Assembly (NCBI GenBank): GCA_937927905.1
Contig: CALFWP010000034.1
Location: 1-6,233 of the forward strand
DNA: 6,233 nucleotides
DNA from: an uncultured Neomegalonema sp.
GTDB lineage: Bacteria > Pseudomonadota > Alphaproteobacteria > Rhodobacterales > Rhodobacteraceae
Direction: 5' to 3'
This document shows, piece by piece, positions 6,160 to 6,233 of the stretch. The stretch's first letter is position 1. Each line of letters opens with the position of its first letter. Under the pieces are notes generated by a model. The model was given only the letters and a program-made list of their open reading frames with translations. It searched no databases and was not told the origin of the DNA. A program made the position numbers and the translations under genes.

Positions 6160-6233
6160 ATGTCTTGGACTGATGAACGCGTTGAAACGCTCAAAACCCT
6201 TTGGGGCGAAGGGCAAAGCGCCAGTCAAATCGC
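6160..6233 (+). CDS. gcrA: GcrA cell cycle regulator, N-terminal 24 residues (cut by window edge)
   Basis: GcrA is a small alphaproteobacterial regulator that binds sigma70-RNA polymerase and methylated GANTC promoters to drive cell-cycle genes. The visible start MSWTDERVETLKTLWGEGQS continues ASQI, matching the conserved GcrA opening (MSWTDERVxxLKxLWxEGxSASQIA), which forms the DNA-binding helix-turn-helix. The rest lies beyond the right edge. AAGGGG at 6149-6154 is five bases before the ATG and fixes the start. It is the only plus-strand gene seen, divergent from the permease gene, with a good upstream promoter candidate at 6021-6048. Confidence 0.92.
   Translation, partial: MSWTDERVETLKTLWGEGQSASQI

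Noticed and set aside
5989..6228. 79-codon minus-strand frame over the gcrA start and intergenic region
   Set aside because: It is antisense to the well-supported GcrA N-terminus and to promoter sequence and has no recognisable features.

Overview
This window looks like chromosomal DNA of an alphaproteobacterium of moderate G+C content. The partial gene at the right edge begins like GcrA, a cell-cycle regulator restricted to that class. The Complex I subunits NuoG, NuoH and NuoI also have alphaproteobacterial features: NuoG is about 690 residues and lacks the N7 cluster cysteines, and non-nuo genes are interspersed among the nuo genes. The genus cannot be told from the sequence.

Layout, right to left along the minus strand. 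At 6160 the plus-strand gene gcrA starts and runs off the window. Divergent from it, across a 154-bp intergenic region with a good sigma70-like promoter and a GANTC-centred palindrome, lies an ABC-2 family transporter permease (6005 to 5184). After a 179-bp gap comes nuoG (5004 to 2941). Two genes that are not Complex I subunits follow: a small exported protein resembling the mycobacterial 19-kDa antigen LpqH (2796 to 2437), and an ADP-ribosylglycohydrolase-family protein of the crystallin-J1-like kind (2343 to 1402). Then come nuoH (1289 to 174) and the first 58 codons of nuoI, which overlaps nuoH by one base (TGATG).

Function. NuoG, NuoH and NuoI are parts of the proton-pumping NADH:quinone oxidoreductase. 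NuoG and NuoI carry iron-sulfur clusters in the peripheral arm, and NuoH anchors that arm in the membrane and helps form the quinone site. The two genes between nuoG and nuoH have a promoter candidate of their own and may be transcribed on into nuoH and nuoI. No nuoF lies directly upstream of nuoG, so the Complex I genes are split or interrupted here.

Most interesting points: the foreign pair inside the nuo cluster, the apparent loss of canonical metal-binding residues in the hydrolase, the LpqH-like exported protein, a perfect 8-bp-arm hairpin followed by a Shine-Dalgarno hairpin just before nuoH, and GANTC methylation sites placed at two promoters beside a GcrA gene. No RNA genes, insertion sequences, CRISPR arrays or convincing rho-independent terminators were seen. 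No gene-free stretch exceeds 300 bases.
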